A model generated the notes under the pieces. The model was not told where the DNA came from and did not search any database. It saw nothing but the letters and a program-made list of their open reading frames with translations. A program made the translations under genes and the position numbers. A stretch of DNA of 8,338 nucleotides, from assembly GCA_024763575.1 (NCBI GenBank), contig JANTFF010000020.1, positions 1 through 8,338 of the forward strand, written 5' to 3'. The DNA comes from Sulfurovum sp. Lineage in GTDB: Bacteria; Campylobacterota; Campylobacteria; Campylobacterales; Sulfurovaceae. This document shows, piece after piece, positions 6,017-8,338 of this stretch (the first letter of the stretch is position 1; the number at the start of each line of letters is the position of its first letter).

Positions 6017-6838
6017 CTATCTATTATAGTTTTCTACTCTAGCATCAGTTTTAACAATTTCACCACTATCATAAATCTTTAATTTTTCAGCATTAGTAGC
6101 TTTACCATTATCATCAAGTTCAAAAATTATCATCTGAAATATACTCTTACACCTCTTAGGAATATCAAAATGTCCCCCAACACCTGTCATAAATCTCTGA
6201 ATTGGAATTTTTTTATCCATGCCTATCACTTGGTCACGACATCCTGTTAATCCTACATCACTAACAAAACAACACCCATCAGCAATAATCAAATCATCAG
6301 TTCCTACATGAGTATGTGTACCAAATAGAGCCGAGACTCTACTTTTTAGTATATGCAACATTGTCAATTTTTCACTAGTAGCTTCAGCGTGTATATCAAC
6401 AATAATATGTTTGACACCATCAACTTTTAGTTGATTTACTACATTATCCATTTTAATAAAAGGATTATCACACATAGGCATAGTATAGTTTCCCATTACA
6501 TTCATCACAACTACTCTATGACCACAGACTTCTAACTCAATCCAACCTCTACCAGGGCTTGTATCAGGATAATTTATTGGTCTAACTAGCGGATAGCTAT
6601 CAAACATATCAAATATCTCTTTTTTATCCCAAGAGTGATTACCACCTGTCATAACATCAATACCATAACTTAAAACTTCATCAGCATTTTTTTTAGTAAT
6701 ACCAAAACCATGAGAGACATTTTCATAATTTGCTATAACTAAATCTATACTATATCTATCTCTAATATCTTTGAGATATTTGGCTATGATATCTCTACCA
6801 GGTTTGCCTACTATGTCACCTATAAATGCTATTTTCAC
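6017..6838 (-). CDS. ymdB: YmdB-family metallophosphoesterase (273 aa)
   Basis: Calcineurin-like metallophosphoesterase closely resembling Bacillus subtilis YmdB, a 2',3'-cyclic-nucleotide phosphodiesterase; cytoplasmic, with no signal peptide. The dinuclear metal ligands fall at the YmdB positions: D8 (IGDIVGKPGRD), E39 and N40 (ANYENVSHG), N67 and H68 (GGNHSWDKKEIFD), H150 (DIHAEATSEK), H175 and H177 (GTHTHVGTDD). VRPINYP and GMDKKIPIQRF also match the family. One variation is Tyr in place of the usual Gly before E39. The start is GTG at 6838, supported by AAAGGA (6844-6849) 5 nt upstream and by the family N-terminus MKIAFIGD. The biological role in this phylum is unknown to me. In B. subtilis it affects biofilm and motility decisions. 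It is divergent from cysK and lies 65 bp upstream of leuD. Confidence 0.94.
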   Translation of the reverse strand: MKIAFIGDIVGKPGRDIIAKYLKDIRDRYSIDLVIANYENVSHGFGITKKNADEVLSYGIDVMTGGNHSWDKKEIFDMFDSYPLVRPINYPDTSPGRGWIELEVCGHRVVVMNVMGNYTMPMCDNPFIKMDNVVNQLKVDGVKHIIVDIHAEATSEKLTMLHILKSRVSALFGTHTHVGTDDLIIADGCCFVSDVGLTGCRDQVIGMDKKIPIQRFMTGVGGHFDIPKRCKSIFQMIIFELDDNGKATNAEKLKIYDSGEIVKTDARVENYNR

Positions 6839-6856
6839 GATTATCCTTTAAGCGAA

Positions 6857-6881
6857 ATTTTATCAAAAAAATTTGATTATA
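6857..6881 (-). promoter_or_regulatory. Candidate promoter(s) of the YmdB-family gene
   Basis: Two minus-strand -10 candidates precede the gene. TATAAT at 6876-6881 would start transcription near 6869 and give a leader of about 30 nt. TAAAAT at 6857-6862, preceded by TTTTTTTGA (an extended -10 TGN), would start near 6850 and leave the AAAGGA ribosome site at the very 5' end. Neither has a recognisable -35. The sequence does not decide between them. Confidence 0.45.
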
Positions 6882-6912
6882 TAGATAAAGTTAGTTTTTC
6901 TATTTAATTTGA

Positions 6913-6918
6913 TAATAT
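6913..6918 (+). promoter_or_regulatory. Putative cysK promoter (extended -10)
   Basis: TAATAT is preceded by TTTGA, giving a TGN extended -10 on the plus strand. The predicted start near 6925 yields a leader of about 28 nt carrying AAGGA (6942-6946) before the cysK ATG. No clear -35 is present. Confidence 0.5.
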
Positions 6919-6952
6919 GCTAGTTCTTAAATTAAATATCTAAGGAAAAAAC

Positions 6953-7867
6953 ATGTTAGCAAATAGTATAGATGAACTAATAGGAAATACTCCATTAATT
7001 AAACTAAATAAACTTTCAAACCAGACAGGAGCTACTATTTTAGCTAAATGTGAGTTTATGAACCCAACCTCATCAGTCAAAGATAGAATTGCTCTAAATA
7101 TGATAAACAAAGCATTAGAGTCAGGAGCAATAAACCAAGACTCAACAATAATAGAGCCAACAAGTGGAAATACAGGTGTAGCTTTGGCTAGTATATGTGC
7201 CTCCAAAGGGCTTAAACTAATTTTGACTATGCCTGAATCTATGAGTATAGAGAGAAGAAAACTACTAACTCATTTAGGAGCCAAAATCGTGTTAACTCCT
7301 GCAAGTGGAGCAATGCAAGGAGCTATTGATAAAGCCAATGAGTTATCCAAAGAGTTAAATGGAGTTATACTTCAACAGTTTGAAAACTCAAATAATCCAC
7401 AAGCACATAGAGATACCACAGCTATTGAGATATTAAATGATACTAATGGAGCTGTTGATTTTTTTGTAGCAGGAGTGGGAACTGGTGGAACTTTGACAGG
7501 TGTGTCTGAAGTTCTAAAAGATAAAATAGCAACTCTCAAATCAGTAGCAGTTGAACCAACAAATTCAGCCGTACTTTCAGGCGAGAGTAAAGGTAGTCAT
7601 AAACTTCAAGGAATTGGAGGTGGATTAATACCAAAAGTTTTAAATACCAAAATATATGATGAGATTATAAAAGTTGATGATGATAGTGCTTTTGATATGG
7701 CTATAGCCGTAGCCAAAGATGAGGGTCTGTTAGTAGGAATATCAAGTGGAGCGAATATCCAAGCATCTGTAGAGATTGCATCAAGAGAAGAGAATAGGGG
7801 GAAAACTATTGTAACTATTCTTTGTGATACAGCAGAGAGATATATGTCAACCCAACTATTTGAGTAA
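6953..7867 (+). CDS. cysK: Cysteine synthase A, O-acetylserine sulfhydrylase (304 aa)
   Basis: PLP enzyme that makes L-cysteine from O-acetylserine and sulfide in the cytoplasm. The PLP-binding lysine is K43 in NPTSSVKDRIAL. The substrate loop is PTSGNTG (69-75), and the phosphate-binding glycine loop is GVGTGGT (174-180). MPESMSIERRKLL (about 93-105), KLQGIGGG (about 217-224), GISSGAN (about 262-268) with the serine expected to contact the pyridine nitrogen, and the CysK-type tail DTAERYMSTQLF are all present. The length is normal. The ATG at 6953 has AAGGA 6 nt upstream and starts the conserved SIDELIGNTPLIKL region. It could accept other sulfur nucleophiles, as CysM enzymes do, but the SSVKDR and tail sequences favour CysK. 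The next gene begins 2 nt after its stop, suggesting one operon. Confidence 0.95.
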   Translation: MLANSIDELIGNTPLIKLNKLSNQTGATILAKCEFMNPTSSVKDRIALNMINKALESGAINQDSTIIEPTSGNTGVALASICASKGLKLILTMPESMSIERRKLLTHLGAKIVLTPASGAMQGAIDKANELSKELNGVILQQFENSNNPQAHRDTTAIEILNDTNGAVDFFVAGVGTGGTLTGVSEVLKDKIATLKSVAVEPTNSAVLSGESKGSHKLQGIGGGLIPKVLNTKIYDEIIKVDDDSAFDMAIAVAKDEGLLVGISSGANIQASVEIASREENRGKTIVTILCDTAERYMSTQLFE

Positions 7868-7869
7868 CT

Positions 7870-8338
7870 ATGTTTATTGAAACTATAAAAATATTAGATG
7901 GGAAAATCTATAATATAGAGTGGCATAACAAACGATATAACAAAACTCGTTTAGATATTTTTGGAATAGATAAATCTATAAATCTTGAGGATTATATCAA
8001 TACACCTAAAGTAGGTCTTTTTCGTTGTCGTATAGTTTATGGGATAGATATAATCTCTATAGAGTATATCCCATATACTTTACAAAATAGTAACTCCTTT
8101 AAAATAGTTCAAAGTGATATAGATTATAAATATAAATATATCAATAGAGAAGAACTCAATAGGTTAAAAGAGAGTGCTAGTGGGTATAATGATATTATTA
8201 TAGAAAAAAATGGATTGTTAACAGATACTACTATAGCAAATATTGCTTTTTATGATGGTAGTAACTGGATAACACCAAAAACTCCTCTACTTGAAGGAAC
8301 AGTAAGATCTAAATTACTAAATGAGGGAGCCTTAATAG
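7870..8338 (+). CDS. Class IV aminotransferase-like protein (PabC-like), 3' end missing
   Basis: An ATG at 7870, 2 nt after the cysK stop, opens a frame of 156 codons that runs off the window. It resembles fold-type IV PLP enzymes (4-amino-4-deoxychorismate lyase, branched-chain and D-amino-acid aminotransferases). The segment KYINREELNRL (from K89) aligns by eye with KHLNRLEQVL of E. coli PabC and supplies the likely PLP lysine. NGLLTDTTIANIAFYDG (114-130) matches the family's T-E-x-x-x-x-N-(I/L)-F segment, and ITPKTPLLEGTVRSKLL (134-150) matches its TP-x-x-P-x-L-x-G-x-x-R stretch. D119 stands where the typical glutamate sits. The N-terminal half is short and poorly matched to full-size family members, so this is a compact variant. 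The most likely role is aminodeoxychorismate lyase in folate synthesis, but substrate cannot be read from the sequence. The ribosome site is weak (GAG in the cysK end), consistent with coupling. Confidence 0.8.
   Translation, partial: MFIETIKILDGKIYNIEWHNKRYNKTRLDIFGIDKSINLEDYINTPKVGLFRCRIVYGIDIISIEYIPYTLQNSNSFKIVQSDIDYKYKYINREELNRLKESASGYNDIIIEKNGLLTDTTIANIAFYDGSNWITPKTPLLEGTVRSKLLNEGALI

Noticed and set aside
6940..7206. Minus-strand open frame of 88 codons
   Set aside because: Antisense to the start of cysK, and it would cover the cysK ribosome site. The protein has no recognisable features.

Overview
The window is an AT-rich, densely packed chromosomal segment. The protein set and style suggest a member of the Campylobacterota (the Sulfurimonas/Sulfurovum/Sulfurospirillum/Campylobacter side of the tree). 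IleS begins MDYKDTLLLPKTKFPMRGNL, LeuD is the short 164-residue type, tRNA genes encode their CCA, and several promoters carry a G-rich triplet directly before TATAAT. The genus cannot be fixed from the sequence alone. I see no phage, insertion sequence, CRISPR, toxin-antitoxin or defence signature. Nearly everything is core metabolism and translation.

Left part (38-2910, minus strand): isoleucyl-tRNA synthetase (ileS), followed with a TGATG stop/start overlap by an unannotated 39-residue single-pass membrane protein. A compact 85-bp divergent promoter region then separates ileS from pncC (2996-3478, plus strand), a stand-alone CinA C-terminal domain / NMN amidohydrolase. That region contains a nearly perfect 13-bp inverted repeat whose outer ends are the two TATAAT boxes. 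The pncC transcript is predicted to be leaderless.

Middle (3493-4219, plus strand): a canonical TTGACA-17-TATAAT promoter drives seven tRNA genes in the order Lys-Asp-Lys-Val-Glu-Val-Asp. The Lys and Val pairs are identical and the Asp pair differs by one base. A 162-bp non-coding gap follows. It ends in a hairpin that can serve as terminator for both the tRNA cluster and the convergent leuB gene.

Right part: on the minus strand, a YmdB-family metallophosphoesterase (6017-6838, GTG start), leuD (5457-5951, TTG start) and leuB (4382-5455) follow one another. The two leucine genes are translationally linked, and a promoter lies in the 65-bp gap ahead of leuD. LeuD makes the small subunit of isopropylmalate isomerase and LeuB catalyses the next oxidative step. 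The large subunit gene leuC is not in the window. Divergently (plus strand), cysK (6953-7867) is followed after 2 nt by a class IV aminotransferase-like gene (PabC-like) that runs off the right edge.

The points most worth a second look are the mirror-image ileS/pncC promoter with a leaderless pncC, the small membrane protein coupled to ileS, and the unusually canonical tRNA promoter with its internally duplicated array. None of these amounts to a clear new system.
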